From Paenimyroides marinum (GTDB taxonomy: Bacteria; Bacteroidota; Bacteroidia; Flavobacteriales; Flavobacteriaceae), in assembly GCF_900108395.1 (NCBI RefSeq), contig NZ_FNXE01000010.1, positions 1 through 64,000 on the forward strand: DNA of 64,000 nt, read 5' to 3'. Shown one piece after another: positions 9,234 to 19,064 of the stretch (within the stretch, counting starts at the first letter, position 1; each line of letters begins with the position of its first letter). Made by a program: the position numbers and the translations under genes. Under the pieces are notes generated by a model. That model was not told the origin of the DNA and did not search any database. It worked only from the letters and a program-made list of their open reading frames with translations.

Positions 9234-9241
9234 TAAATTTG
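9234..9241 (+). promoter_or_regulatory. Bacteroidota -7 box (TAAATTTG) before gpmI
   Basis: TAAATTTG fits the Bacteroidota -7 consensus TAnnTTTG and lies 22 bases before the chosen gpmI start. No clear -33 TTG was found at the ideal distance. Confidence 0.5.
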
Positions 9242-9262
9242 AACCATATTTTTTTACCGATT

Positions 9263-10780
9263 ATGAACAAGAAAGTCCTTTTAATGATATTAGACGGATG
9301 GGGAAAATCGCCCGATCCCAAAGTATCTGCCATAGATCATGCAAATACGCCGTTTATTGATAGTTTATACAAAAAATACCCACATGCAGAGCTTCGTACC
9401 GATGGTTTAAATGTTGGCTTGCCTGAAGGTCAAATGGGTAATTCGGAAGTGGGACACATGAATTTGGGTGCCGGAAGAATAGTGTATCAGGATTTGGCTA
9501 AAATTAATCTGGCAGTAGTAAATAAAACTTTGAGTGCAGAGCCCGAATTGCAACAAGCCTTTAATTATGCCAAAGCAAACAACAAACCGGTACATTTTTT
9601 AGGTTTGGTTTCTGATGGAGGGGTGCATTCGCATATCAATCATTTATTTGGATTGTTAGATGCTGCGAAAGATTTTGGACTGAAAGATATTTTTGTTCAT
9701 GCATTTACCGACGGACGCGATGTGGATCCAAAATCAGGTGCCGATCATATCAACAATTTAGTAAAACATATCGAAGATACTGATGCAAAATTGGCTTCGG
9801 TTATAGGGCGTTATTATGCCATGGATAGAGACAAACGTTGGGAACGCGTTAAAAAAGCTTATGATTTATTGGTAAAAGGTGTTGGAATGCCTTCGCACAA
9901 TGCCGTTTTGAGCATGGCTGATAGTTATGCCAATGAAATCACCGATGAGTTTATTGAACCTATTGTAATGGTCGATGAAAAGAACCAGCCGGTTGCAACG
10001 ATAAAAAATGGCGACGTGGTGATTTTCTTTAACTTTAGAACTGATCGGGGCAGACAATTAACCGAAGTGTTGTCGCAAACCAATTTGCCGGAATTTGGTA
10101 TGAAAAAATTAGATTTATACTATGTTACCCTGACAAATTACGATGAAAATTACACCAATGTAAAAGTGGTCTATAATAAAGATAATATTACTAATACCTT
10201 AGGAGAAGTTTTAGAAGCTGCAGGTAAAAAGCAAATCCGTATGGCAGAAACCGAAAAATACCCTCATGTAACCTTTTTCTTCTCTGGCGGACGTGAAGAA
10301 CCTTTTAAGGGCGAATCGCGAATCCTTTGCCCGTCGCCCAAAGTAGCTACTTATGATTTAAAACCCGAAATGAGTGCTTATGATTTAAAAGATGCTTTAA
10401 TACCAGAGCTAAACAAAGCCGAAGCTGATTTTATAGTGATTAATTTTGCAAACGGAGATATGGTGGGGCATACCGGAAGTATGAATGCGGCAATAAAAGC
10501 TTGTGAAGCAGTTGATATTTGTACACACCAGGTAGTTGAGGCTGCCATAGCAAATAATTATACCGTACTTATTTTAGCAGATCACGGAAATTGTGAAACC
10601 ATGTACAACGCAGACGGAAGTCCTAATACCGCACATACCACCAACCCTGTGCCTTTAATTTTAATAGACCATGACATTAAAGAAATTCATAACGGTATTT
10701 TAGGTGATGTGGCACCGACAGTGTTAAAATTAATGGGAATTTCCCAGCCAGATGTAATGACAGCTAACTATTTAATATAA
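9263..10780 (+). CDS. gpmI: 2,3-bisphosphoglycerate-independent phosphoglycerate mutase
   Basis: A 505-residue glycolytic enzyme of the alkaline-phosphatase superfamily that interconverts 3- and 2-phosphoglycerate through a phosphoserine. The N-terminal MILDGWG metal motif, GQMGNSEVGHMNLGAGR with the phospho-acceptor Ser61, FTDGRDVDPKSG, and the C-terminal ADHGN and TAHTTNPVP metal motifs are all present. The start is the ATG at 9263 (MNKKVLLMILDG); an upstream TTG would add 8 residues not typical of the family. The Mn-dependent form fits a glycolytic role. Monocistronic by context. Confidence 0.96.
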   Translation: MNKKVLLMILDGWGKSPDPKVSAIDHANTPFIDSLYKKYPHAELRTDGLNVGLPEGQMGNSEVGHMNLGAGRIVYQDLAKINLAVVNKTLSAEPELQQAFNYAKANNKPVHFLGLVSDGGVHSHINHLFGLLDAAKDFGLKDIFVHAFTDGRDVDPKSGADHINNLVKHIEDTDAKLASVIGRYYAMDRDKRWERVKKAYDLLVKGVGMPSHNAVLSMADSYANEITDEFIEPIVMVDEKNQPVATIKNGDVVIFFNFRTDRGRQLTEVLSQTNLPEFGMKKLDLYYVTLTNYDENYTNVKVVYNKDNITNTLGEVLEAAGKKQIRMAETEKYPHVTFFFSGGREEPFKGESRILCPSPKVATYDLKPEMSAYDLKDALIPELNKAEADFIVINFANGDMVGHTGSMNAAIKACEAVDICTHQVVEAAIANNYTVLILADHGNCETMYNADGSPNTAHTTNPVPLILIDHDIKEIHNGILGDVAPTVLKLMGISQPDVMTANYLI

Positions 10781-10854
10781 AAATTTTAGTAATAATTTTT
10801 TTATATTAAAAAAAAGATTAATTTTAGAGTGAATTAATTAATAAAATTTAAATT

Positions 10855-11724
10855 ATGAAAAAATTATTACTTTTAGCAGCATTTATTGTTGCTTCTGTCG
10901 GTTTAAATGCTCAGACAACGATTATTTCTCAAACAAATGGTGTTGCTCCTGATGCAAATGAAGGAACTGTGGGTTGTTTTCAGACAAACTCTCAAGGTCA
11001 ACGTACAGGAATATTCGAAACACATTATTTTCGAGCTTATACAATGAATGCTAATACGGATATTCCAGCTATACAAGTAGGTGTTGGTAATTTAGCTTTT
11101 GCATCAGGGATTACTAATTTTCCGATTTCAGTAAAATTATATAAAAGTAGCGGTGCTTTTCCAGGATCTTATCCTTCAGGATTAACTGACTTATCATCGG
11201 GTGGTGTTACTGAAAATTTGACAATTAATGACACAATGAGCTTAGTAACCATCCCATTTTCTTCTCCTATTTCGGTGTCTTCCGGAGACGTTATTGTAGC
11301 GGAGGTTTTTCATGGAGCTGTGAACGGCGCTACCTATACTATGGGTGTTACTGCTAATGAAACAGCAATAGGGTATATACTAGCTACTCAATGTGGTCTT
11401 TCAACACCTGATGATATTTCTACTTTAGTTGCAGGTGCTGATGGTAAAATTATTATTGACTTGGTATCTGGAATATTATCCACTCAAGATTTCTTTATCG
11501 AAAACTTTACTATGTATCCAAACCCGGTAACAGATGTGTTAAACATTGAGTCTAAAAACGGTTTAAATGCAAACGAAATCAAGATTACAGATATGACCGG
11601 TAAAGTGGTTAAAGTACAAAAAGATGCAACTTCTATAAATGTTTCTAATTTATCAGCAGGTACGTATTTAATTGATATTACTACAAACGAAGGTAAAGCG
11701 ACTTCTAAGTTTATTAAAAAATAA
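10855..11724 (+). CDS. T9SS type A sorting domain-containing secreted protein
   Basis: A 289-residue protein with a signal peptide (MKKLLLLAAF..GLNAQ) and a C-terminal type A sorting domain of the type IX secretion system: FTMYPNPVTDVLNIES, KITDMTGKVV, and INVSNLSAGTYLIDITT, ending in KFIKK. The middle part (about residues 20-205) is a beta-rich region without a recognised family. The protein should be exported by T9SS and attached at the surface or released. An AT-rich promoter region and a downstream terminator suggest a single-gene unit. Confidence 0.9.
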   Translation: MKKLLLLAAFIVASVGLNAQTTIISQTNGVAPDANEGTVGCFQTNSQGQRTGIFETHYFRAYTMNANTDIPAIQVGVGNLAFASGITNFPISVKLYKSSGAFPGSYPSGLTDLSSGGVTENLTINDTMSLVTIPFSSPISVSSGDVIVAEVFHGAVNGATYTMGVTANETAIGYILATQCGLSTPDDISTLVAGADGKIIIDLVSGILSTQDFFIENFTMYPNPVTDVLNIESKNGLNANEIKITDMTGKVVKVQKDATSINVSNLSAGTYLIDITTNEGKATSKFIKK

Positions 11725-11749
11725 TTTATCTCAATTTTTATAATTTTTT

Positions 11750-11779
11750 AAGAGCTTCAGTTTTCTGAGGCTCTTTTCT
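11750..11779 (+). terminator. Terminator after the T9SS cargo gene
   Basis: AAGAGCTTCAG (11750-11760) pairs with CTGAGGCTCTT (11765-11775) with one wobble and a 4-base loop, then a T-rich tail. Confidence 0.82.
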
Positions 11780-11813
11780 TTAAAGAAAAAAAGCACTACA
11801 AAAAATAAATCAG

Positions 11814-11821
11814 TAAATTTG
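11814..11821 (+). promoter_or_regulatory. Bacteroidota -7 box (TAAATTTG) before map
   Basis: TAAATTTG matches TAnnTTTG and sits 20 bases before the map start codon. The same octamer occurs before gpmI (9234) and apaG (22487). Confidence 0.55.
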
Positions 11822-11840
11822 CACAACAAAAAAATATAAA

Positions 11841-12659
11841 ATGATTGTATTAAAAACTAAAGAAGAAATAGAAATCATGCGTAAGGCAGCGTTGCTGGTT
11901 TCTAAAACTTTAGGAATGTTAGCTACAGAAATTAAACCGGGTATAACAACCTTACAATTAGATAAATTAGCAGAACAATATATTAGAGATCATGGCGGAA
12001 TCCCTGGGTTTTTAGGGCTTTATGGCTGTCCGTGTACCTTGCTTACAAGTGTAAATGAGCAAATTGTACACGGTTTACCAACTGACAGACCTTTGCAAGA
12101 CGGCGATGTGGTTTCGTGCGATTTAGGTGCTATTGTAAATGAATATTACGGAGATCATTGTTACACCTTTGAAGTGGGTGAAGTTGCGGCTGAAACCAAG
12201 AAATTACTTCAGGTTACCAAAGAATCGCTTTATGTGGGAATTCGCGAATTTAAAGCAGGTAATAGGGTAGAAGATGTGGGGTCTGCTATTCAGCGATATG
12301 CCGAAGGTCACGGATACTCTGTTGTACGAGAATTAGTTGGTCACGGATTGGGTAAAAAAATGCACGAGGGTCCTGAAATGCCAAACTATGGTAAAAAAGG
12401 TCGTGGAAAATTATTTCAGGAAGGAATGACCGTTGCTATTGAACCAATGATTAATATGGGAACAAAAAATATTAAACAGTTAAAAGACGGTTGGACGATA
12501 GTTACCCGCGACGGAAGGCCATCGGCACACTTTGAACACGATGTGGCTTTGGTTGATGGAAAACCTGAATTGCTTTCTACATTTGCCTATATTTACAAAG
12601 CATTGGGTATTGAATCAACCGAAGAAGATGAGTTTCGCAAAGAACCATTCGTAATCTAA
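11841..12659 (+). CDS. map: Type I methionyl aminopeptidase
   Basis: A 272-residue cytosolic enzyme that removes the initiator methionine from nascent proteins. It shows the pita-bread fold motifs with two-metal ligands: DGDVVSCDLGAIVNEYYGD (Asp pair), ELVGHGLGKKMHEGPEMPNYG (His), IEPMINMG (Glu) and HFEHDVAL (Glu-region). Length and N-terminus (KTKEEIEIMRKAA) match the family. Its stop overlaps the start of the methyltransferase gene by one base (TAATG), so the two are co-transcribed. Confidence 0.96.
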   Translation: MIVLKTKEEIEIMRKAALLVSKTLGMLATEIKPGITTLQLDKLAEQYIRDHGGIPGFLGLYGCPCTLLTSVNEQIVHGLPTDRPLQDGDVVSCDLGAIVNEYYGDHCYTFEVGEVAAETKKLLQVTKESLYVGIREFKAGNRVEDVGSAIQRYAEGHGYSVVRELVGHGLGKKMHEGPEMPNYGKKGRGKLFQEGMTVAIEPMINMGTKNIKQLKDGWTIVTRDGRPSAHFEHDVALVDGKPELLSTFAYIYKALGIESTEEDEFRKEPFVI

Positions 12660-13426
12660 TGATAAAAAACATATTTAAAACGATATTGAATACCATACCT
12701 CGCCCCGTGCTTATCAGGGCGAGTTATGTTATACGTCCTGTTTTGGCGTTGGCTTTAAAGGGAAATCGTTTTACAGATCCTATCGACGGAAAGTCGTTTA
12801 AAACATTTCTTCCTTACGGATATGGCACGCAACGAAACAATGTACTTTCACCAAGCACGTTGTCGTTAGAACGTCACCGTTTATTGTGGCTGTATTTAAA
12901 AAATGAAACCCCTTTTTTTTCAAAAGATTTAAAGGTACTGCATTTTGCACCTGAACAGGCTTTTTACAATCGTTTTAAAAAGCAAAAAAATTTGGAGTAT
13001 ATAACAACCGATTTAAATTCGCCTTTGGCAGATGTAAAGGCCGATATCTGTAATTTGCCTTTTGAAGAAAACGAATTTGATATGATTTTATGCAATCACG
13101 TTTTAGAACATATCCCCAATGATACCAGGGCTATGCAGGAATTGTATCGCATTTTAAAACCGGGCGGAATAGCAATTTTACAGATTCCGCAAGATTTATC
13201 AAGAGAAAAAACATTTGAAGATCATTCGATTACCGATAAAAAAGAGCGTGCTAAAATTTTTGGACAATACGATCATGTTCGGGTTTACGGACGCGATTTC
13301 TTTGATAAATTAAGAATTATTGGTTTTAAAGTTGATGAGGTCGATTATACAAAGGCTTTATCAAATGAAGAAATTGAACGATATTGTTTAACAAAAGGAG
13401 AAATAATTCCTGTTTGTTATAAATAA
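12659..13426 (+). CDS. Class I SAM-dependent methyltransferase
   Basis: A 255-residue protein with a Methyltransf_11-type core. The segment VLHFAPEQAFYNRF is a divergent motif I, YITTDLNSPLADVKADI follows, FDMILCNHVLEHIPND is motif IV and LYRILKPGGIAILQIP is the post-motif strand. The substrate is unknown. It overlaps map by one base, a linkage worth noting but not diagnostic of function. A strong bidirectional terminator follows. Confidence 0.85.
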   Translation: MIKNIFKTILNTIPRPVLIRASYVIRPVLALALKGNRFTDPIDGKSFKTFLPYGYGTQRNNVLSPSTLSLERHRLLWLYLKNETPFFSKDLKVLHFAPEQAFYNRFKKQKNLEYITTDLNSPLADVKADICNLPFEENEFDMILCNHVLEHIPNDTRAMQELYRILKPGGIAILQIPQDLSREKTFEDHSITDKKERAKIFGQYDHVRVYGRDFFDKLRIIGFKVDEVDYTKALSNEEIERYCLTKGEIIPVCYK

Positions 13427-13457
13427 AAACTCCGATTGAATATTCAATCGGAGTTTT
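13426..13457. terminator. Bidirectional terminator hairpin
   Basis: AAAACTCCGATTGAATA and TTCAATCGGAGTTTT form a near-perfect palindrome of about 15 bp between two convergent genes, with T runs on both strands. Confidence 0.88.
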
Positions 13458-13468
13458 TTGTTGAACTG

Positions 13469-16282
13469 CTATTTTTTAGCCGTTTCTGGCTTTAATACTG
13501 CGATAATACGATTTTTAGTTAAATATTTCTTTGCTACCTCTTGTACTTCTTTTGCTGTTAATGCTTTTAGATTTTTTTCAAAATCTAACGCTTTTTCAGG
13601 GTTTTCTTGTGAAGTGTAAGCGTCTGATAATACATCTAACCAATATTTATTTTCCTTTAAAGATTTAGTGTAATCGGTCATTTCACCTTCTTTAAATTTG
13701 TCTAAATCAGCTGCCTCTGGCCCGTTTTGTTGAATTTTCTCAACTTCTTTCAACGTTAATTCAATTAATTTATCGGCATCAGCAGGATTTGTAGGATACG
13801 AAATAGAGAAATTGTATGAACCATACGGTAATTTGTTTAAACCTCCTCTTGCTCCGGCACCATACACGCCACCTTCTTTTTCACGCAACTCTTCGATTAA
13901 TTTAATTGTCAGAATTTCACCTAATGCTTGCATTGCCAAGTCTTCTTTTTCAGAATAAGTAGTTTCTCCGGTGTATGAAATTCTTACGGTTGCCTTGTCA
14001 TCGTTTCCTTTGAAAACCTCTTTTTTGTGAACTCCTGTAATGGCACGAATACCTGAATCTTTAAACGTTTCTTTTCTGTTTAAGGCAGGTAATGAAGCTA
14101 AATATTTTTCAGACAGCGTTTTCATTTGCTCGTCGGTTACATTTCCAACAAAGAAAAATTCAAAATCGCTTGCATCGGCAAATCGTTCTTTAAACAATTC
14201 GTATGCTTTTTTGTAATCGGTGGTTTCCCAATCTTTTTCTTCAGGTGGAAACGATATATAACGCTCATTATGTCCAAACATAAAATCTGATACTTCCTTA
14301 GAGAAATATGTTTCCGGACGCGACATGATGTTGGCATAAAATGACTTTGATTTACTTTTTTCAGATTCATACGCTTTTTCATCGTAATTTAAATCTGTGA
14401 AGTAAGCATAAATCGATTGGAATAAAAATTCTAAATCTTTTGGTGTAGAATTTCCATAGAAACCTTCAGTCATTCCTCCAACATAAGGTGTAACACGATA
14501 AAGCTTCCCAGTGTTGAATTTAGACAACGCATTTTGATCCATACCGGCAATACCGGCTTGTGGTACAGCGCTTGTTGCTAAATTGATGCTTTTGTATGTT
14601 TTGGTATCCAATAAATTAAATCCACCAAAACTTGCAGCGTCAAATAATACCTCGTCATTTTTAAAATCGGTCTTTTTGTAAGTAACCTTAGCGCCGTTAG
14701 AAAGTTCTAAAGTGGTTGTTCCTAATTTATCGTTCTTTGAAGTTTTAACCACTTTGCCCGGTTTGATTTCATTACGGATTAACGATTCGGCAACAGCTAC
14801 ATCTTCATAAGGTGTAATTTCAACTTTTGATACATCTAAAGCCGCTAAAACCTCTTGTTCGGTCGGTGTTTTTAAGCCGTCTTTTTCAGGACCCATTAAG
14901 ATAATTACTCTGTTTTCATCTTTAATGTATGAATGAATCACCTTGTTTACATCTTTTAAGGTAATGGTTGGCAGTAATTCTTTTACCAAATTATATGAAT
15001 ATTCAATAGATGGAATTGCTTCACCTTTTAAGAAATTGTTTTGGTATCGACCTAAATATACCGATGAGTTATTTTTATCTCTATCATTGTACATTTTTTC
15101 ATACGATGCCAAATATTCGTTCTTAGCACGATCTAATTCTGTTTGCGTAAAACCAAATTTACGTGCACGCTCATTTTCAGTAGCTAATGTTCTCACAGCT
15201 TCTAACTGTTTGTCTTCGGCTGTCATTGCAATCGACTGAAAAGCCTCTTTACCACGCCCTAACAAACTTCCGTGATAACTGTAACCGTAAACAAATGGCG
15301 GGTTGGCATCGTTTGTATATTCTTCTAAACGGGCATTCAGCATTCTTGAAAATAATCCCTCAATAAAATCGGTTCTGTAATCGCCCACAGTTGTTGACGG
15401 TGTGCTTTTTTCGTGGTCTTTGTAAAAAATCTGAACCATTGAAGAGGTTGCTTCTTTATCGGTGTTTATAGAAACAAAAGTTTCTTTGTGGTTAGGAATG
15501 TCAAATGTTTTACGTTCTTTAGCGTTTTCAGGATTTTTATATTTTCCAAAATGATCCTTGATCTTCGCTTCCATTTCATCAACATTAATATCCCCCACAA
15601 CGATTACTGCCATTAAATCAGGACGGTACCAATCTTTATAAAATTGTCGGATTTCTTCGTGTTTAAATGTTTCCAGATTTTCTTTGGTACCAATAGGTAA
15701 ACGTTTCGGGTATAATGAATTATGAAGCATTTTTGGTAAATAGTTTTTCATCATACGCTCGTTAGCTCCCAAACGGGTACGGTATTCTTCGATAACCACA
15801 CCGCGTTCGTCGTCAATATCATTTGCATCCAAGTTGGCATTGAAAGCCCAGTCTTCTAAAATTTGGAATCCTTTGTCTAATTTTACGGGATCGTCAGACG
15901 GGATCGGTAAGAAATAAACAGTCTCATCAAAACTGGTATACGCATTTAAATGCTGACCGAATTTAACGCCGATACTTTGTAGATAGTTGATTAATTCGTT
16001 TTTAGGAAATGTTTTGGTTCCGTTAAAAACCATGTGTTCCATGAAGTGAGCCAAGCCTACTTGCTTGTCGGTTTCTAAGATGGACCCGGCGTTTAAAACC
16101 AAGCGTAAATCTACTTTTTTTTCTGGTTTTCCGTTTTTGCGGATGTAATAAGTTAAGCCGTTGTCTAATTTTCCGATACGAACATCTGGGTCATTAGGGA
16201 TTTTTTGATTTAGATCAGCAACTTGAGCCCATAAAGAAGCCGGTAGCACAAGTAACGCTAAAGTAATTTTTTTTAAGTTCAT
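13469..16282 (-). CDS. M16-family zinc peptidase (insulinase-like), exported
   Basis: A 937-residue protease with a signal peptide (LVLPASLWAQ) and two M16 modules. The inverted zinc motif HFMEH is at residues 79-83 (GLAHFMEHMVFNGTK), with the distal Glu expected in VIEEYRTR. The C-terminal half is the inactive partner module, as is usual for this family. Likely periplasmic, degrading peptides. It stands alone between terminators. Confidence 0.93.
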   Translation of the reverse strand: MNLKKITLALLVLPASLWAQVADLNQKIPNDPDVRIGKLDNGLTYYIRKNGKPEKKVDLRLVLNAGSILETDKQVGLAHFMEHMVFNGTKTFPKNELINYLQSIGVKFGQHLNAYTSFDETVYFLPIPSDDPVKLDKGFQILEDWAFNANLDANDIDDERGVVIEEYRTRLGANERMMKNYLPKMLHNSLYPKRLPIGTKENLETFKHEEIRQFYKDWYRPDLMAVIVVGDINVDEMEAKIKDHFGKYKNPENAKERKTFDIPNHKETFVSINTDKEATSSMVQIFYKDHEKSTPSTTVGDYRTDFIEGLFSRMLNARLEEYTNDANPPFVYGYSYHGSLLGRGKEAFQSIAMTAEDKQLEAVRTLATENERARKFGFTQTELDRAKNEYLASYEKMYNDRDKNNSSVYLGRYQNNFLKGEAIPSIEYSYNLVKELLPTITLKDVNKVIHSYIKDENRVIILMGPEKDGLKTPTEQEVLAALDVSKVEITPYEDVAVAESLIRNEIKPGKVVKTSKNDKLGTTTLELSNGAKVTYKKTDFKNDEVLFDAASFGGFNLLDTKTYKSINLATSAVPQAGIAGMDQNALSKFNTGKLYRVTPYVGGMTEGFYGNSTPKDLEFLFQSIYAYFTDLNYDEKAYESEKSKSKSFYANIMSRPETYFSKEVSDFMFGHNERYISFPPEEKDWETTDYKKAYELFKERFADASDFEFFFVGNVTDEQMKTLSEKYLASLPALNRKETFKDSGIRAITGVHKKEVFKGNDDKATVRISYTGETTYSEKEDLAMQALGEILTIKLIEELREKEGGVYGAGARGGLNKLPYGSYNFSISYPTNPADADKLIELTLKEVEKIQQNGPEAADLDKFKEGEMTDYTKSLKENKYWLDVLSDAYTSQENPEKALDFEKNLKALTAKEVQEVAKKYLTKNRIIAVLKPETAKK

Positions 16283-16365
16283 TTGTGATGTTTTTGAATT
16301 TTGATAAAAATAGATAAAATAGTTAGATAATTAAATTCAAAACTGATAATGAATTGTTAAAAAAT

Positions 16366-16396
16366 AAAAAGACTTCCGTGATTGAAAGTCTTTTTT
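16366..16396 (-). terminator. Terminator of the aromatic amino acid hydroxylase gene
   Basis: AAAAAGACTT (16366-16375) and AAGTCTTTTTT (16386-16396) form a hairpin 10 bases past the stop on the minus strand. Confidence 0.75.
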
Positions 16397-16406
16397 GATA
16401 AAAATG

Positions 16407-18140
16407 TTATAATAAGTTTAATCCGTTGGTAATTAAATGAGCAACTTCTGGTCGGTTTTCCTTTACCTTTTGCAAATGTTCTAAAGATTTGTCATGTATT
16501 GGTAAATTTTTGAGTTTTGATAGCTCAACGATTTCTAAAGTTAACAGCCAGTCTTGCGGATGATGATTGATTAATTCTTCTAAGATTTGATTTAAATCTT
16601 CATTGGTTTGCTTTTCACGGTAATCTCTTACTCTTTTATAAAGTTTTTCTAAGGCTTCTCGCTCTTCCGTTTTTTTAGATTTAATAGTTTTGGTCGATGG
16701 AATGTGCGTAATCATATCAAAACTATTAATATCGGCAGGACCTGAGAATGCCGAAACAATTTTTTTACCAACTGCCATATCGTAAGTTCCCCATTCTGGT
16801 TGAAACAAAATATCGTTGTTATGTGTAACTGTGCAGTTTTTAAAGCTTATTAAGATGATTTCGCCGCGTAAGTTTCTTGATCCTGTGATGATTTCGCCCG
16901 AAACTTTAATATCACCCTCAAACTCTAATTCAACATGATTTCCTTCGTAAATATTATATGCCTGTAAATCGCGCGGACTCATATCTTCAATAGTCAGATT
17001 GATGTTTTTTAAACGACCAATCGGACTGCCAAATCCTTCTGAATGATGGGTTGTTCCATGATTTACCAATTCTTTTTCACGGTAAGCCAACGCCGTTTTT
17101 CCTGTCGTTTGAATATAGACGGGTTTACCATCATGTTCAATAACATTTGTGAAAATGCCCGAAATTTGCAAACCGGTAGAAAGTTCGATTGTTCCTAATG
17201 CTTTAGAGTTAATCAGCTTTTTAAGTCCGCTTAATCCTCCCGTGCGTAAAGCCATTTTATTTGCAAACTCTTCTAAAACCATGCTTAATTGGGCAAAGTC
17301 TTTAGTAACGTATAATTGAGGTTGAGGTTTTGTAATATCGAAACCTTGATAAGCGGCATCTATACTATAAGGTAGCTTTTTAACTTTGTCTGTCATGCAC
17401 CATTCGCTTTCACCGATAGAAGATAATAAACCGGCACCATATATTTTAGGGTTTTCAACAGCTCCAATCAAACCGTATTCTACCGTCCACCAGTGTAAAT
17501 TACGAATCAATGCCATTTCTGATGGTTCAGTGGTTTTCGCTTGTAATTCGTCAACTTTTGTACGAATACGTTTTAACTCACTTTCCGGGGTTCCTTCTGC
17601 CTCCTCTAAAATCGATAATTCGCGGATGGCTTCATAAATTTCATAATCATGAGCCGATGAGATGGCTTTGCAACCAATTTCGCCAAATCTACGTAAATAT
17701 TCAGCATATTCGGGATTAGCGATAATCGGTGCGTGTCCGGCACCTTCATGAATAATATCGGGAGCAGGTGTATATTCAATATTTTCTAACTGACGAATGT
17801 CTGAGGCAATAACCAATACATTATAAGCTTGAAATTCCATAAAAGCATTTGGTGGAATAAAACCGTCAACCGCAACTGCAGCCCAACCAATTTCTTTTAA
17901 AATACGGTTCATGCCATACATACTTGGAATGCTTTCTATTGAAATCCCCGTTTTCTTTAAACCATCTAAATAGGAAGAATGTGCAACCTTAGATAGATAA
18001 TCAACATTTTTGCGCATTACGTAACGCCACACCGCTTGGTTTATAGGCGTGTAATCTTCGTAGTTTTGTGGTTTAATAAACTGTTTAAGGTGTTTAGGTA
18101 AACGATCAATTAGCGGATTGGTTTCAAAATGCTCGTTCAT
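16407..18140 (-). CDS. Aromatic amino acid hydroxylase (phenylalanine 4-monooxygenase-like)
   Basis: A 577-residue protein whose first 320 residues match the pterin-dependent aromatic amino acid hydroxylases. The 2-His-1-Glu iron site is visible: HEGAGH gives His131 and His136, and WTVEYGL gives Glu221. Expected to convert phenylalanine to tyrosine, using tetrahydrobiopterin and oxygen. The C-terminal 250 residues (about 325-577) are an extension absent from the short bacterial PhhA (about 260-300 residues). They contain a beta-rich part and a charged helical tail of unknown role; similar long forms occur in Bacteroidota. No regulatory ACT domain is seen at the N-terminus. Confidence 0.92.
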   Translation of the reverse strand: MNEHFETNPLIDRLPKHLKQFIKPQNYEDYTPINQAVWRYVMRKNVDYLSKVAHSSYLDGLKKTGISIESIPSMYGMNRILKEIGWAAVAVDGFIPPNAFMEFQAYNVLVIASDIRQLENIEYTPAPDIIHEGAGHAPIIANPEYAEYLRRFGEIGCKAISSAHDYEIYEAIRELSILEEAEGTPESELKRIRTKVDELQAKTTEPSEMALIRNLHWWTVEYGLIGAVENPKIYGAGLLSSIGESEWCMTDKVKKLPYSIDAAYQGFDITKPQPQLYVTKDFAQLSMVLEEFANKMALRTGGLSGLKKLINSKALGTIELSTGLQISGIFTNVIEHDGKPVYIQTTGKTALAYREKELVNHGTTHHSEGFGSPIGRLKNINLTIEDMSPRDLQAYNIYEGNHVELEFEGDIKVSGEIITGSRNLRGEIILISFKNCTVTHNNDILFQPEWGTYDMAVGKKIVSAFSGPADINSFDMITHIPSTKTIKSKKTEEREALEKLYKRVRDYREKQTNEDLNQILEELINHHPQDWLLTLEIVELSKLKNLPIHDKSLEHLQKVKENRPEVAHLITNGLNLL

Positions 18141-18259
18141 ATTTGGATGATGTTATTATAATTTATAATCTTCAAAAATAATGTATTTTTATTACTTTCG
18201 ATATATTAAGGTGTTAATTCCGGTAGATGTTAAAAAAAACATTTTTTTGTACGAGGTGT

Positions 18260-18288
18260 TGTTTATTAAAAATTAATTCCTAATTTAG
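18260..18288 (+). promoter_or_regulatory. Putative Bacteroidota promoter (TTG..19 bp..TAATTTAG)
   Basis: TTG at 18260-18262 is followed after about 18 bases by TAATTTAG (18281-18288), close to the TTG-N19-TAnnTTTG consensus. It lies 40 bases before the lipoprotein gene at 18328. Confidence 0.5.
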
Positions 18289-18327
18289 CGTTATAAATTA
18301 ACAATAAAATAATATAAATCTATTATT

Positions 18328-19029
18328 ATGAAAAAAGTATTTTTATCAATGGCAGCAATTGCTTTTGTTGCTGTAGGTTCTTTAACGGTGACTTCTTGTG
18401 GAAGTGATGATTCTAATCCAACTCCTCCAGAACCACCGGTAACAACAGGTAGTAAATTTACATGGGCTGGTACTGATTATACTATGGATATGACAACTAC
18501 AGGAGTAGTCGTTAATGCTGAAAATCAGATGATTGGTTATAATATTGGAACTGAAGAAGAACCAGTACTCGCCACTCGGTGGATTTTTATTTCTCACGAA
18601 GGAGAAGGTACTTCAGATTGGCAAACAGCTGAGAATGCTCTATGGACTCAAATATTTGTTCCGGTAAATGGAGATACTCCTGTTTATCCGCAAGAAGCTG
18701 AAGAGGTTTTCTTACTAGGAACCGAAGTTATAGTTGGTGGAGAGTCAGTTGCTGATCCAGAAGGAATCACAGCGTTTAATATTAACATCGCTGTGTGGGA
18801 TGAAGAAGGAGAGAAAATTAACTACACAACTTCAACTACTTTTGCAGAGGGTACAGTTAACTTAGATTTTGATGGACTTATGTATGGACCATTAGGATTT
18901 ACATTATCAGGAGGGAAGTCTGCTTCTAATTTTACATCTTTTAAAGCAACTCAATTGACAAAAAAATCTGTTGATTTAAACAATGTTGAAAAAATTGATA
19001 ATACTAAATTAACAAAAGTTGTAAAATAG
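18328..19029 (+). CDS. Hypothetical lipoprotein
   Basis: Family not recognised. A 233-residue protein with a signal peptide ending at a lipobox (TVTSC, Cys24), then a Pro-rich linker (NPTPPEPPV) and a beta-rich acidic body. The mature lipoprotein begins CGSDDSN: an acidic stretch right after the Cys resembles the surface-export signal described for Bacteroidota lipoproteins, so it may face outward (inference). The original terminator behind it is split by an insertion sequence at 19065. Confidence 0.72.
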   Translation: MKKVFLSMAAIAFVAVGSLTVTSCGSDDSNPTPPEPPVTTGSKFTWAGTDYTMDMTTTGVVVNAENQMIGYNIGTEEEPVLATRWIFISHEGEGTSDWQTAENALWTQIFVPVNGDTPVYPQEAEEVFLLGTEVIVGGESVADPEGITAFNINIAVWDEEGEKINYTTSTTFAEGTVNLDFDGLMYGPLGFTLSGGKSASNFTSFKATQLTKKSVDLNNVEKIDNTKLTKVVK

Positions 19030-19052
19030 TAAACATTTTAAATAAAAAACAG

Positions 19053-19064
19053 AGTGAAAACTCT
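19053..19064. repeat. 12-bp target-site duplication, left copy
   Basis: AGTGAAAACTCT directly abuts the left inverted repeat of the insertion sequence. The identical 12 bases abut the right end at 20457-20468. A duplication of 10-13 bp is typical of IS4-family elements. Confidence 0.88.
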
